In this document: one piece after another, positions 50,063-59,170 of the stretch
Layout: each line of letters opens with the position of its first letter
Position numbering within the stretch: position 1 is the stretch's first letter
Assembly: GCF_000519185.1 (NCBI RefSeq)
Contig: NZ_JAFA01000034.1
Coordinates: 28,519 to 92,518, forward strand
DNA: 64,000 nt
Direction: 5' to 3'
From: Paraburkholderia nodosa DSM 21604
GTDB taxonomy: Bacteria > Pseudomonadota > Gammaproteobacteria > Burkholderiales > Burkholderiaceae
The notes under the pieces: model-generated
Seen by the model: the letters and a program-made list of their open reading frames with translations, nothing else
The model's database searches: none
Told to the model about the DNA's origin: nothing
Translations under genes and position numbers: made by a program

Positions 50063-51643
50063 ATGCAGATTACTGGAGCCATGCTGCTGGGCGCGCAAGC
50101 GGTGCGCGGCGAGGCGGGCGAGATGCGCGCCTTCGCGCCCGCGCTCGGCAAGGAGCTCGAGCCGTCGTTCGGCCTCGGCGGCAAGGCCGAAGTCGCGCGC
50201 GCCTGTGAACTCGCGGCGCAGGCGTTCGACGCCTTCCGCGCCGCCCCGCACGAAACGCGTGCGCGCCTGCTCGAAGCGATCGCCGAACGCATTCTCGGCA
50301 TCGGCGACGCGCTGATCGAGCGCGCGCATCTCGAATCGGCGCTGCCCAAGGCGCGCCTCGAAGGCGAGCGTGGCCGCACGGTCGGCCAGCTGCGTCTTTT
50401 CGCATCGCTCGTGCGCGACGGCCGCTGGTGCGGCGCCGTGCTCGACTCGGCGCTGCCGGAGCGCAAGCCGCTGCCGCGCTCGGACCTGCGCGCGCATCGC
50501 ATCCCGCTCGGCCCCGTGGCCGTGTTCGGCGCGAGCAACTTCCCGCTGGCGTTTTCGGTGGCGGGCGGCGACACGGCTTCGGCGCTGGCTGCCGGCTGCC
50601 CGGTCGTCGTGAAGGCGCACCTCGCGCATCCGGGCACCTCGGAACTCGTGGGCCGCGCGATCCAGCAGGCCGTGGCCGACGTCGGCCTGCCCGAAGGCGT
50701 GTTCTCGCTCGTCTTCGGCGGCGGCAACGAAGCGGGCGAAACGCTCGTGGCGCACCCGGCCATCAAGGCCGTGGGCTTCACGGGTTCGCGCCGCGGCGGT
50801 CTCGCGCTTTCGCATATCGCGGCCACACGCCCCGAGCCGATTCCGGTCTACGCCGAAATGAGCAGCATCAACCCGATGTTCGTGCTGCCCGCGGCGCTGG
50901 CCGCACGCGGTGAAGCGCTCGCGCAAGGCTTTGTCGATTCGCTCACGATGGGCGTGGGCCAGTTCTGCACGAACCCGGGCCTCGTGCTCGCGATCGACTC
51001 GCCGGAACTCGACCGCTTCGTGCAGGCGGCGAGCGCCGCGCTCACGCAGAAGCCCTCGCAGAGCATGCTGACGGCCGGCATCGCCTCGACGTATGGCGAA
51101 GCCGTGGCGGCGCGCAAGCAGCTGCCGGGCATCGAGAATCTGGCCGAAGGCACGAAGACGGACGCGCATTGCGACGCGCTGCCGGTCCTCTTCAAAGCGA
51201 GCGCCGAGCAGTTCCTCGCCCAGCACGCGTTGTCGGACGAGATCTTCGGGCCGACCTCGGTCGTCGTGGCGTGCCGCGACGAAGCGGAACTCGCGCGCGT
51301 GGCGGAGCACCTCGAAGGCCAGCTCACGGCGACGCTGCACATCGACCGCGACGACTACGCGATGGCCGCGCGTCTTCTGCCGATTCTCGAGCGCAAGGCC
51401 GGCCGCATTCTCGCGAACGGCTTCCCGACGGGCGTCGAAGTCTCGTATGCGATGGTTCACGGCGGCCCGTTCCCGGCCACCTCGGACGCGCGCTCGACTT
51501 CGGTGGGCGCGATGGCAATCGAGCGCTTCCTGCGTCCGGTCTGCTACCAGGACCTGCCGGCCGAACTTCTGCCAGTCACACTGCAGAACGACAATCCGCT
51601 CGCGCTGTGGCGTTTGCGCGACGGCGAGCTGGTGAAGCAGTAA
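50063..51643 (+). CDS. 2-oxoglutarate-semialdehyde dehydrogenase-like ALDH (NADP-type)
   Basis: The 526-residue aldehyde dehydrogenase resembles type III 2,5-dioxovalerate dehydrogenase. Motifs: G-A-S-N-F-P-L-A-F (NAD(P) region), G-F-T-G-S-R, general base Glu265 in A-E-M-S-S-I-N-P, and catalytic Cys302 in G-Q-F-C-T-N-P-G. It would oxidise 2-oxoglutarate semialdehyde to 2-oxoglutarate, the final step of the pathway. The ATG at 50063 has G-G-A-G upstream; a TTG at 50048 is less likely. It follows the DHDPS-family gene by 41 bases. Confidence 0.92.
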   Translation: MQITGAMLLGAQAVRGEAGEMRAFAPALGKELEPSFGLGGKAEVARACELAAQAFDAFRAAPHETRARLLEAIAERILGIGDALIERAHLESALPKARLEGERGRTVGQLRLFASLVRDGRWCGAVLDSALPERKPLPRSDLRAHRIPLGPVAVFGASNFPLAFSVAGGDTASALAAGCPVVVKAHLAHPGTSELVGRAIQQAVADVGLPEGVFSLVFGGGNEAGETLVAHPAIKAVGFTGSRRGGLALSHIAATRPEPIPVYAEMSSINPMFVLPAALAARGEALAQGFVDSLTMGVGQFCTNPGLVLAIDSPELDRFVQAASAALTQKPSQSMLTAGIASTYGEAVAARKQLPGIENLAEGTKTDAHCDALPVLFKASAEQFLAQHALSDEIFGPTSVVVACRDEAELARVAEHLEGQLTATLHIDRDDYAMAARLLPILERKAGRILANGFPTGVEVSYAMVHGGPFPATSDARSTSVGAMAIERFLRPVCYQDLPAELLPVTLQNDNPLALWRLRDGELVKQ

Positions 51644-51661
51644 TCCCGCGAAAGGGGTCAG

Positions 51662-51694
51662 GAAAGCGCCTGCAGAAGCCTTGCAGGCGCTTTC
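51662..51694 (+). terminator. Intercistronic stem-loop
   Basis: GAAAGCGCCTGCA (51662-51674) pairs perfectly with TGCAGGCGCTTTC (51682-51694) around a 7-base loop. No T-run follows, so it is more likely an mRNA-stabilising or attenuating element between the dehydrogenase and the importer genes than a full terminator. Confidence 0.6.
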
Positions 51695-51744
51695 TCCAGG
51701 AGGAGTCCGACAAGAGGCTCACAGTAGTCTCACAAAGAGCCTGA

Positions 51745-51759
51745 CGTTGCTTGACAACT
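51745..51759. promoter_or_regulatory. 15-base palindrome, copy 2 (before the importer genes)
   Basis: CGTTGCTTGACAACT shares 13 of 15 bases with the copy at 48999-49013, again containing a TTGACA that could serve as -35, 92 bases before the start of the binding-protein gene. The arms here are imperfect (GTTG/CAAC match). The pair suggests one regulator acting on two promoters of the same pathway. Confidence 0.65.
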
Positions 51760-51851
51760 TGGTGCGTGGTTCGGCATCCTGTGTCCGGCCTGGACAAGAC
51801 AGGAATGGTCGCGCTAAGAACAAATTCCATAAACAGATGTGAGGAGATGCG

Positions 51852-53018
51852 ATGTTCGATGGACGCTTGAAGGCCAGCGTGCTGGCCGTGTGTGTGGCGG
51901 CCGCCGCGGCGCTCGGCATGAGCGTGGCAAAGGCCGATCCCGTTTCCCTGAACATAGTCGACGTGGCCGGTAACCTGCAGCTCACGCAGAAGGCCTTCGA
52001 AGCGTTCAAGGCGAAAAACCCGAATCTCGTCTCCAATATCACCTACACCAACGCGCCCGCGCCGCAGTTGCCTGGCAAGATCAAGGCAATGCAGGCCGCC
52101 GGCCGCGCCGACATCGATCTCGTGCTGACGGGCACCGACGCGCTCGCTGCCGGCATCGAACAGAACCTGTGGATGAAGCTGCTGCCCGATCAGCAGGCCG
52201 CGCTGTCGGGCGTGCTCGACAAGTACGCGCCGGGTCCGCGCAAGATGCAGGACCTGGCGCAAGGCTACGGCCTCGAAGTGTCGTATATGCCGGCCGGTCC
52301 GCTGATCGAATACAACCCGGCCAAGGTCGCCAAGCCGCCGCAAACGCCGCAGGAACTGCTGGCGTGGTGCAAGGCGAACCCCGGCAAGCTGATCTATGCG
52401 CGTCCGGCCAACTCGGGTCCGGGCCGTACGTTCCTGATGGGCCTGCCGTACCTGCTCGGCGACAAGAACCCGCAAGACCCGATCAACGGCTGGGACAAGA
52501 CCTGGGCGTACCTGAAAGAGCTGAACTCGTGCGTGCCGTACTACCCGGGCGGCACCTCGGCGGTGATGAAGGAACTGGGCGAAGGCACGCGCGACATGAC
52601 CGTGACGGTGACGGGCTGGGACATCAACCCGCGCGCGCTCGGCATCGTGCCGGCCGACTTCAAGGTGCAGGCGTTCAACAACATGACGTGGGTGAACGAC
52701 GCCCACTACATGGTCGTGCCGAAGGGCGTTTCGAAAGAGAAGCTCGCGGTGCTGCTCAAGCTCATGAACTTCATGCTCGAGCCGCAGCAGCAGGCCATGA
52801 CGTATGACGATGGCTACTTCTATCCGGGCCCGGCAGTGAAGGACGTCACGCTGCAGATGGCGCCGAAGGAAAGCCAGGACGTGATCGCGAAGTACGGTCG
52901 CCCCGAGTACGCGAAATGGCTCACGGCCTATCCGCATGTCCAGCCGCTTTCGGCGCAGGCGATGGTCGCGGCGTTCCAGAAATGGGACCGCGAAGTCGGT
53001 TCGCAGAAGTCGCAGTAA
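51852..53018 (+). CDS. ABC importer extracellular solute-binding protein
   Basis: This 388-residue periplasmic binding protein of family 1 resembles iron(III)/polyamine/2-aminoethylphosphonate-type SBPs. The signal ends near A-K-A (about residue 28), and the mature domain opens V-S-L-N-I-V-D-V-A-G. It has D-L-V-L-T-G-T-D and G-L-E-V-S-Y-M-P-A-G-P in the two lobes. An inter-domain Trp/Tyr-rich patch (W-K-A-N... and D-K-T-W-A-Y) could stack on a sugar acid. It begins the importer genes behind its own promoter region and is followed by a stem-loop. Substrate: probably the aldonate; inferred from operon. Confidence 0.9.
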   Translation: MFDGRLKASVLAVCVAAAAALGMSVAKADPVSLNIVDVAGNLQLTQKAFEAFKAKNPNLVSNITYTNAPAPQLPGKIKAMQAAGRADIDLVLTGTDALAAGIEQNLWMKLLPDQQAALSGVLDKYAPGPRKMQDLAQGYGLEVSYMPAGPLIEYNPAKVAKPPQTPQELLAWCKANPGKLIYARPANSGPGRTFLMGLPYLLGDKNPQDPINGWDKTWAYLKELNSCVPYYPGGTSAVMKELGEGTRDMTVTVTGWDINPRALGIVPADFKVQAFNNMTWVNDAHYMVVPKGVSKEKLAVLLKLMNFMLEPQQQAMTYDDGYFYPGPAVKDVTLQMAPKESQDVIAKYGRPEYAKWLTAYPHVQPLSAQAMVAAFQKWDREVGSQKSQ

Positions 53019-53035
53019 CGAGAGGAAGAATCAGC

Positions 53036-53092
53036 AATGGACGGACGGTGTTCGAGTACCTCATTCGGTTTGAGCGCCGTCCGCGTTCCATT
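53036..53092 (+). other. Intercistronic stem-loop after the binding-protein gene
   Basis: AATGGA + CGGACGG (53036-53048) pairs with CCGTCCG (53077-53083) and TCCATT (53087-53092) with a 3-base bulge, enclosing a 28-base loop. Such hairpins behind a binding-protein gene often raise its mRNA over that of the downstream ATPase and permease genes. Confidence 0.55.
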
Positions 53093-53127
53093 CGTACGTA
53101 GTTGATCTTGTTGGTCAGGAACGTGTC

Positions 53128-54207
53128 ATGAAGCATTCTTTCGATCGTCTGCGCCTCGATTCGGTGGGCCGTAGCTTCACCAACGCAGAGGGGACGCAGC
53201 TCGCCGCGCTGCGTGGTCTCGACCTCGACATTCGCCGCGGCGAATTCATCGCGCTGCTCGGGCCTTCGGGCTGCGGCAAATCCACGGCGCTCAATTGCAT
53301 CGCCGGTCTGCAACCGCTCACGAGCGGCAGCATCTGGCTGGACGACCTGCGTATCGACGTGCTGCCGCCCGAGAAGCGCGGCTTCGGCATGGTGTTCCAG
53401 AATTACGCGTTGTTCCCGCACATGACGGTGCTGGAAAACGTCGGCTTCGGCCTGAAGATGCAGAGCGTGCCGCGCGAAGAGGCGAAGCGCCGCGCGCGCG
53501 AGGCGCTGCAGCTCGTGCAGCTCGTCGGCCATGAAAACAAGCTGCCGGGCCAGCTTTCGGGCGGCCAGCAGCAGCGCGTGGCGATTGCCCGTGCCATCGT
53601 CATCGAGCCGCCGCTCGTGCTGATGGACGAGCCGCTCTCGAACCTCGACACCAAGCTGCGCATCGAAATGCGCGCGGAAATCCGCCGCATTCACGGGCAG
53701 CTCGAACGCGCCACGATTTACGTGACCCACGATCAGGACGAAGCGCTTTCGATGGCGGACCGCATCGTCGTGATGAGAGAGGGCGTCGTGCAGCAGGTCG
53801 CGACGCCGAAGGAAGTCTATAGCCGTCCGTCGAATCTGCACGTTGCGCGCTTCATGGGCTTTCGCAATGTGCTGCCGTTCGCCATGACGGGCGAGCAGGG
53901 CGGCCATGTTGCGATGTCGTCGTCGGGCATCACGCTCACCGGCGTGCCGATGGGCGAGCTCAACGGCGGCGAAATTTCCGTGGCCATGCGTCCCGAAGAT
54001 TTCGAGCGCGCCAACGCGGGCGATGCGAACGCCTTCGACGTCGAAGTGGAAATGGTCGAATACGGCGGCCGCGATTCGCTGCTGCTCGCCAACGCGCCGT
54101 TCGGCAAGCTGTGGGCGCGTGTGGAAGGCGAATTCGAAGCGGGCGAGCGCGCCACGCTGCGCGTCGCGCCTTCGCACGTGCTGGCCTACGCGGAGCGTGC
54201 GTCATGA
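53128..54207 (+). CDS. ABC importer ATP-binding protein
   Basis: The 359-residue ATPase is of the spermidine/putrescine/Fe(III) type. Walker A is G-P-S-G-C-G-K-S-T, the signature L-S-G-G-Q-Q-Q-R, Walker B L-M-D-E-P-L-S-N-L-D and the switch T-H-D-Q-D-E-A. Residues about 245-355 form a regulatory TOBE domain. It energises import with the two permeases that follow; its stop overlaps the first permease start by 4 bases. Confidence 0.95.
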   Translation: MKHSFDRLRLDSVGRSFTNAEGTQLAALRGLDLDIRRGEFIALLGPSGCGKSTALNCIAGLQPLTSGSIWLDDLRIDVLPPEKRGFGMVFQNYALFPHMTVLENVGFGLKMQSVPREEAKRRAREALQLVQLVGHENKLPGQLSGGQQQRVAIARAIVIEPPLVLMDEPLSNLDTKLRIEMRAEIRRIHGQLERATIYVTHDQDEALSMADRIVVMREGVVQQVATPKEVYSRPSNLHVARFMGFRNVLPFAMTGEQGGHVAMSSSGITLTGVPMGELNGGEISVAMRPEDFERANAGDANAFDVEVEMVEYGGRDSLLLANAPFGKLWARVEGEFEAGERATLRVAPSHVLAYAERAS

Positions 54208-55085
54208 GCACGCTCATTCCGACGCTGGCCAAGGCGCCGCGCGATTCGCGCGGCTGGCTCGTCACGCCCGCGCTTGGCTTCATCATCGCGATGTTCCTCT
54301 ATCCGTTCGCCTACGGTCTCGTGCTGTCGTTCAGGCCGATGAACGGCGGCGGCATGTTCGCGAATTACCTGCAGTTCATTCACGACCTCTCGTTGTGGCC
54401 CACGGTGTTCGTCACGCTCAAGCTGGCGGTGCCCGCGACGATCATCAACGTCGGGCTCTCGCTGCCCGTGGCCTTCGCGCTGCGCCGCAAGTCGCCGTAC
54501 CAGAAGCTCGTGACCACGCTGCTCGTGATTCCCGTCACGCTCGGCACGGTGCTGATCGCCGACGGCATGCTCAGCTACTTCGGCCCGAACGGCTGGTTCC
54601 CGCAGGCGCTGCACGCGCTGCATCTGTATACGAACGAAGAGATTCGTCTCACGCACAACTATTGGGGCGTGCTGATCTCGCTGATCGTTTCGGGTTTCCC
54701 GTTCGCGTTTCTGCTCACGCTCTCGTACGTGACGGGCATCGACCCGACGCTCGCGCGTGCGGCGGCCACGCTTGGCGCGGGCCCGTGGCAGCAGTTTCGG
54801 CAAATTTATCTGCCGTTGCTCGCGCCCGGTCTCACGATGGCCGCGTGCCTGTCGTTCGTGCAGGCGTATTCGGTGTTCCCTTCGGCGGTGCTGCTCGGCG
54901 CGCCCGCGGGTCCCACGCGCGTGATCTCCATCGCGGCTTCCGAAGCGGCGTTCGAGAGCTATGACTACTCGCTCGCCTCGACCATCGCCATCGTGATGGG
55001 CTTCGTGCAGCTGATCGTCGTGGCCGCGATGCTGAGCGCCAAGCGCTACTTCTATTCGGGCCCGGTGAGCGGGGGGAAAGGCTGA
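54204..55085 (+). CDS. ABC importer permease, first subunit
   Basis: This 293-residue inner-membrane permease has six or more helices and the MetI-like EAA-type loop A-R-A-A-A-T-L-G-A-G-P-W-Q-Q-F near residue 195 that contacts the ATPase. The ATG at 54204 overlaps the ATPase stop (A-T-G-A); the frame is open upstream inside the ATPase gene but that part is not real. It resembles the PotB/PhnU type of permeases. Confidence 0.93.
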   Translation: MSTLIPTLAKAPRDSRGWLVTPALGFIIAMFLYPFAYGLVLSFRPMNGGGMFANYLQFIHDLSLWPTVFVTLKLAVPATIINVGLSLPVAFALRRKSPYQKLVTTLLVIPVTLGTVLIADGMLSYFGPNGWFPQALHALHLYTNEEIRLTHNYWGVLISLIVSGFPFAFLLTLSYVTGIDPTLARAAATLGAGPWQQFRQIYLPLLAPGLTMAACLSFVQAYSVFPSAVLLGAPAGPTRVISIAASEAAFESYDYSLASTIAIVMGFVQLIVVAAMLSAKRYFYSGPVSGGKG

Positions 55086-56011
55086 TGAGCGCGCATCAAC
55101 GTAACGCGTCCGGCCTCGGCACGGGTGCGCAGGCGAGCGAGGAACGTAGCGCTCCTGCCGCCGACGTTGCGCAGGCCAGGCCCGCTTCGCGCCTGCCCGA
55201 CGTGCTCTGGAAAGTGTTCGTCTGGGGCGGCGTGGTGTTCTTCCTCCTCAACGTGGTGCTGCTGATCGCCACGGTGGGCGTGAACTCCATTGCCACGCGC
55301 TGGTTCGGCACGCCGCTGCCGCAGGGCTTCACGCTACACTGGTATGCGCAGGCGTGGCGCGACTTCCAGCTTTCGAGCGTGCTGTGGGTGACGTTCGAAG
55401 TGGTCGGCTCGGTTGTGGTGCTCTCCATCGCGCTGGGCGTGCCCGCCGCCTACGCCCTGGCGCGCGCGCAGTTTCCCGGCAAGCGCATCGCCATGCTCGT
55501 GTTCCTGCTGCCGCTCATGGTGCCGCCCGTCACGTACGGCATTCCGATGGCGACCGCCATGTACCAGGTCGGCCTGGCCGGCACGCTGCCCGGCGTGATC
55601 CTCGCGAACCTGGTGCCCGCGCTGCCGTTCGTGATCCTCGTGATGACGCCGTTCATCGAGCAGATCGATCCGAACCTCGAGTCGGCCGCGCGCATCTTCG
55701 GCGCGAACACGCTGCGCTATTTCCGTTATGTATTGCTGCCGCTCCTCGTGCCGGGGATGCTGGCGGCGGGGCTGCTCGTGCTGGTGCGCACGATCGGCAT
55801 GTTTGAACTCACTTTCTTTACCGCCGGACCCGACACGCAAACGCTGGTGGTTGCACTGTACTACGCCGTCTTCTCGACGGGCGTGCGTGCGCCGCAATCC
55901 ATCGACGCCATGGCCATGATCTATATGGCCATCACGCTTGCGTGGGTGCTGGTCGCCCTGCAGTTCGTCAGCCCGACACAACTCGTGTCGCGCGTGAAGG
56001 AGCAGCGCTAG
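55085..56011 (+). CDS. ABC importer permease, second subunit
   Basis: The 308-residue second permease (PotC/PhnV type) has an N-terminal cytoplasmic region of about 45 residues, then six helices. The coupling loop S-A-A-R-I-F-G-A-N-T-L-R-Y-F lies near residue 200. Start and preceding stop share one base (T-G-A-T-G). The transporter genes are thus one tightly coupled set: binding protein, ATPase, two permeases. Confidence 0.93.
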   Translation: MSAHQRNASGLGTGAQASEERSAPAADVAQARPASRLPDVLWKVFVWGGVVFFLLNVVLLIATVGVNSIATRWFGTPLPQGFTLHWYAQAWRDFQLSSVLWVTFEVVGSVVVLSIALGVPAAYALARAQFPGKRIAMLVFLLPLMVPPVTYGIPMATAMYQVGLAGTLPGVILANLVPALPFVILVMTPFIEQIDPNLESAARIFGANTLRYFRYVLLPLLVPGMLAAGLLVLVRTIGMFELTFFTAGPDTQTLVVALYYAVFSTGVRAPQSIDAMAMIYMAITLAWVLVALQFVSPTQLVSRVKEQR

Positions 56012-56050
56012 GGCCGGCGGCTTTACTGGAAACACCTGGAGCAACGCAAG

Positions 56051-57802
56051 ATGAGCAAGAAGCGAAAGACCCCCGAAGAACTGCGCAGCCACCGCTGGTA
56101 TGGCGTGAACGACCTGCGGTCGTTCGGCCATCGCTCGCGCACGGCGCAGATGGGCTACAGCCGCGAGGAGTACGCGGGCAAACCGGTGATCGCCATCCTC
56201 AATACGTGGAGCGAGATCAACCCTTGCCATACGCACTTCAAGCAGCGCGTGGAAGAGGTCAAGCGCGGCATCTGGCAGGCAGGGGGGTTCCCGATCGAGC
56301 TGCCGGTGCAAACGCTTTCCGAGCCGTTCCAGAAGCCCACCACGATGCTCTATCGCAACTTCCTCGCCATGGAAGCGGAGGAGACGATCCGTTCGTACCC
56401 GGCCGACGGCGTCGTGCTGATGGGCGGCTGCGACAAGACCACGCCCGCGCTGCTGATGGGCGCGATCTCGATGGATCTGCCGACTATTTTCCTGCCCGCG
56501 GGCCCGATGCTCAACGGCAACTGGAACGGCGTGACGCTCGGCTCGGGCTCGGACACCTGGAAGTACTGGGCCGACCTGCGCGCGGGCAAGATCACCGAAG
56601 AGGACTGGAAGGGCGTGGAGGGCGGCATTGCACGCTCGCCGGGCCATTGCATGACGATGGGCACGGCATCGACGATGACGAGCGCCGCGGAAGCACTGGG
56701 CTTCACGCTGCCGGGCTTCGCCTCGATTCCCGCGCCGGACTCGCGCCATGCGCAGATGTCGGCAAAGACGGGCATGCGCATCGTCGAAATGGTGTGGGAA
56801 GACCTGAAGCCTTCGGACATCATCACGCGCAAGTCGGTCGACAACGCCGTGACCACGTGTCTCGCGCTCTCGGGCTCGACCAACGCGATCGTCCACATGA
56901 TCGCGCTGGCGCGCCGCGCCGGTGTCGATCTCACGCTCGCGCAGTACGATGAAATCGCACGCCACACGCCGGTGCTCGCGAACATCCGCCCGACCGGCAA
57001 GTACCTCATGGAGGACTTCTACTACGCTGGCGGCCTGCGCGCGATGCTCAAGGAACTCGGCGAGCTGATCGACGGCACGCAGATGACCGTGAACGGCAAG
57101 ACGCTCGGCGAAAACATCGCCGACGCGGAAATCTACAGCGAAGAGGTGATCTATCGCCGCGCGAAGCCGCTCATGCCGGATACGGGCCTCGCCGTGCTGC
57201 GCGGCAATCTCGCGCCGGACGGCGCCGTGATCAAGCCGGGCGCGGCGGAAAAGCACCTGCACGTGCACACGGGCAAGGCCGTGGTATTCAAGGACTACAA
57301 CGACATGGCTGCGCGCATCGACAGCGAAGAGCTCGACTGCGACGAGAACAGCGTGATCGTGCTCCAGCACGCGGGTCCGGTCGGCGCGCCCGGCATGCCC
57401 GAGTGGGGCCAGCTGCCGATTCCGCAGAAGATTCTGCAGAAGGGCGTGCGCGACATGTTGCGTATTTCCGACGCGCGCATGAGCGGTACGAGCTATGGCG
57501 CGTGCGTTTTGCACGTGGCGCCGGAATCGTTCGTCGGCGGTCCGCTCGCCCTCGTGCAGGACGGCGACCTGATCGAGCTGAACGTGCCGGAGCGCCGCCT
57601 GAACGTGCTGATTTCGGACGAGGAAATGGCGCGCCGCAAGGCCGCGTGGGTCGCACCGGAACCGCGCTTCAAGCGCGGCTACGGCGCGATGTACCAGATG
57701 CACGTCATGCAGGCCAACAACGGCTGCGAGTTCGACTTCATGCAGCGTGACGGCGTGGGCGGCTCGTGCGCCAGCGCGGGCGGCGAACCCGAGATTCACT
57801 AA
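56051..57802 (+). CDS. IlvD/Edd-family aldonate dehydratase, L-arabinonate dehydratase-like
   Basis: The 583-residue iron-sulfur enzyme dehydrates a sugar acid to a 2-keto-3-deoxy acid. Cluster Cys residues fall at 59 (I-N-P-C-H-T-H), 127 (G-G-C-D-K-T) and 200 (G-H-C-M-T-M). These are, from memory, the exact positions in the structurally known Rhizobium L-arabinonate dehydratase, which has the same length class and a [2Fe-2S] cluster with a catalytic Ser near 480 (here S-G-T-S-Y-G, residues 478-483). L-arabinonate, D-fuconate or D-galactonate are the known substrates of this branch. It follows the permease genes by 39 bases. Confidence 0.93.
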   Translation: MSKKRKTPEELRSHRWYGVNDLRSFGHRSRTAQMGYSREEYAGKPVIAILNTWSEINPCHTHFKQRVEEVKRGIWQAGGFPIELPVQTLSEPFQKPTTMLYRNFLAMEAEETIRSYPADGVVLMGGCDKTTPALLMGAISMDLPTIFLPAGPMLNGNWNGVTLGSGSDTWKYWADLRAGKITEEDWKGVEGGIARSPGHCMTMGTASTMTSAAEALGFTLPGFASIPAPDSRHAQMSAKTGMRIVEMVWEDLKPSDIITRKSVDNAVTTCLALSGSTNAIVHMIALARRAGVDLTLAQYDEIARHTPVLANIRPTGKYLMEDFYYAGGLRAMLKELGELIDGTQMTVNGKTLGENIADAEIYSEEVIYRRAKPLMPDTGLAVLRGNLAPDGAVIKPGAAEKHLHVHTGKAVVFKDYNDMAARIDSEELDCDENSVIVLQHAGPVGAPGMPEWGQLPIPQKILQKGVRDMLRISDARMSGTSYGACVLHVAPESFVGGPLALVQDGDLIELNVPERRLNVLISDEEMARRKAAWVAPEPRFKRGYGAMYQMHVMQANNGCEFDFMQRDGVGGSCASAGGEPEIH

Positions 57803-57813
57803 GGAGACACAAT

Positions 57814-57849
57814 CGGCCAGGAGCGCTTCAGGGGTGATGCGCTCCTTGC
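57814..57849 (+). other. Intercistronic stem-loop between dehydratase and porin
   Basis: GGCCAGGAGCGC (57814-57825) pairs with GCGCTCCTTGCC (57838-57849) with one G-T wobble around a 12-base loop. No T-run follows. It may partly terminate or stabilise transcripts between the dehydratase and the porin. Confidence 0.55.
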
Positions 57850-57921
57850 CGGACAGGAGGCAATGTAGCAACCAGGGTTTTAACGAGTATCAAACCACAA
57901 CGACTAAAGATAGGACTACCG

Positions 57922-59130
57922 ATGAAAAAAACTATCCTCGCTTCGGCGCTTGGACTCGCCGCGCTGGGCGCACATGCGCAAAGCAGCGTCACGCTGTACG
58001 GTATCGTCGATACCGGTATTGGTTATCAGAGCAGCTCGGCCAAGCTCGGCAGCAATGCCGGTGGCGCCTCTGTCGTCAAGATGGTGCAGGGCGTGTGGGC
58101 CGGCTCGCGATTCGGCTTGAAGGGCAGCGAAGATCTGGGCGGCGGCACGCGCGCGATCTTCCAGTTGGAAGAAGGCTATAACTCGGCAACCGGCGCGCAA
58201 TCGACCACGAACCTGATGTTCAGCCGTGCCGCATGGGTTGGCGTCGCGAACGCGAACTACGGCACGCTGACGGCTGGCCGCCAGTACGCGCCGTACTACA
58301 CGCTGCTCTCGCCGTACAGCCCGACCACGTGGCTGACCGGCGCATACGGCGCGCACCCGGGCGACATCGACTCGATGGACACGATCTATCGCATCAACAA
58401 CTCGCTGGTCTATACGTCGCCGAACATCGCGGGCCTGACCGTGAGCGGCATGTACGCACTGGGCGGCGTGGCGGGCAGCACTGGCGCCGGCCAGACGTGG
58501 AGCGTGGCCGCGCAGTATCTGCATGGTCCGGCAGGCATCGCGGTGGGCTTCGAGCGCCTGAGCAACGCGGCGAACGGCGGCGGCCCATGGGACGCGAACT
58601 CGACGGCGAACAGCGCCGGCGAGCCGGGCGTTTCGGCGCTCACCAACGGCTTCCAGTGGGCGCAGACGCAACAGCGTCTCGCCGTGACGGCTGGCTACCA
58701 GTTCAGCTCACAGTGGGACATCTCGGTGGCCTACTCGAACGTCCAGTACATTCCGGGCGTGAATTCGCGCTTCGTCGATACGCAGATCTGGAACACGGGT
58801 GGCGTCGTGCTGCACTACAAGCCGCTCACCGTGCTCGACCTCGCGGCTGGCTTCTCCTATACGCGCGCGACCAAGGCCAACGGCATCCAGAGCTCGGCTT
58901 CGTACGCACAGTACAACCTGTCGCAGTACTACACGCTGTCGAAGCGCACGGGTATCTACTTCGTCGAAGCGTACCAGCGCGCGGGCGGCCAGACGCTGGG
59001 CACGCCTAGCGCGACCGGCGCGAGCAGCATCATCAACGCAACGGCCGACATCGGCGACGGCCAGAACAGCGCGCCGTCCTCGTCGCGCAGCCAGGTTGCG
59101 GGCGCGATCGGTATCGTTCACCGCTTCTAA
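57922..59130 (+). CDS. Gram-negative porin, last gene of the aldonate operon
   Basis: A 402-residue porin. Signal ends at A-H-A; the mature part starts Q-S-S-V-T-L-Y-G-I-V-D-T-G-I. Porin blocks R-F-G-L-K-G-S-E-D-L-G-G-G-T-R-A-I-F and the closing I-V-H-R-F are present. It likely provides outer-membrane passage for the substrate of the operon. A terminator follows 41 bases behind the stop. It has no close sequence match with the two other porins here beyond family blocks. Confidence 0.96.
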   Translation: MKKTILASALGLAALGAHAQSSVTLYGIVDTGIGYQSSSAKLGSNAGGASVVKMVQGVWAGSRFGLKGSEDLGGGTRAIFQLEEGYNSATGAQSTTNLMFSRAAWVGVANANYGTLTAGRQYAPYYTLLSPYSPTTWLTGAYGAHPGDIDSMDTIYRINNSLVYTSPNIAGLTVSGMYALGGVAGSTGAGQTWSVAAQYLHGPAGIAVGFERLSNAANGGGPWDANSTANSAGEPGVSALTNGFQWAQTQQRLAVTAGYQFSSQWDISVAYSNVQYIPGVNSRFVDTQIWNTGGVVLHYKPLTVLDLAAGFSYTRATKANGIQSSASYAQYNLSQYYTLSKRTGIYFVEAYQRAGGQTLGTPSATGASSIINATADIGDGQNSAPSSSRSQVAGAIGIVHRF

Positions 59131-59170
59131 ATACACATCGAAGTCTTCACGCTGCCGAAAGCAGTATGTT

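Noticed and set aside
55334..57871. An 845-codon open frame antisense to the permease and dehydratase genes
   Set aside because: Mirror of the strong codon bias of the genes on the plus strand; the protein is Arg/His-rich and low-complexity.
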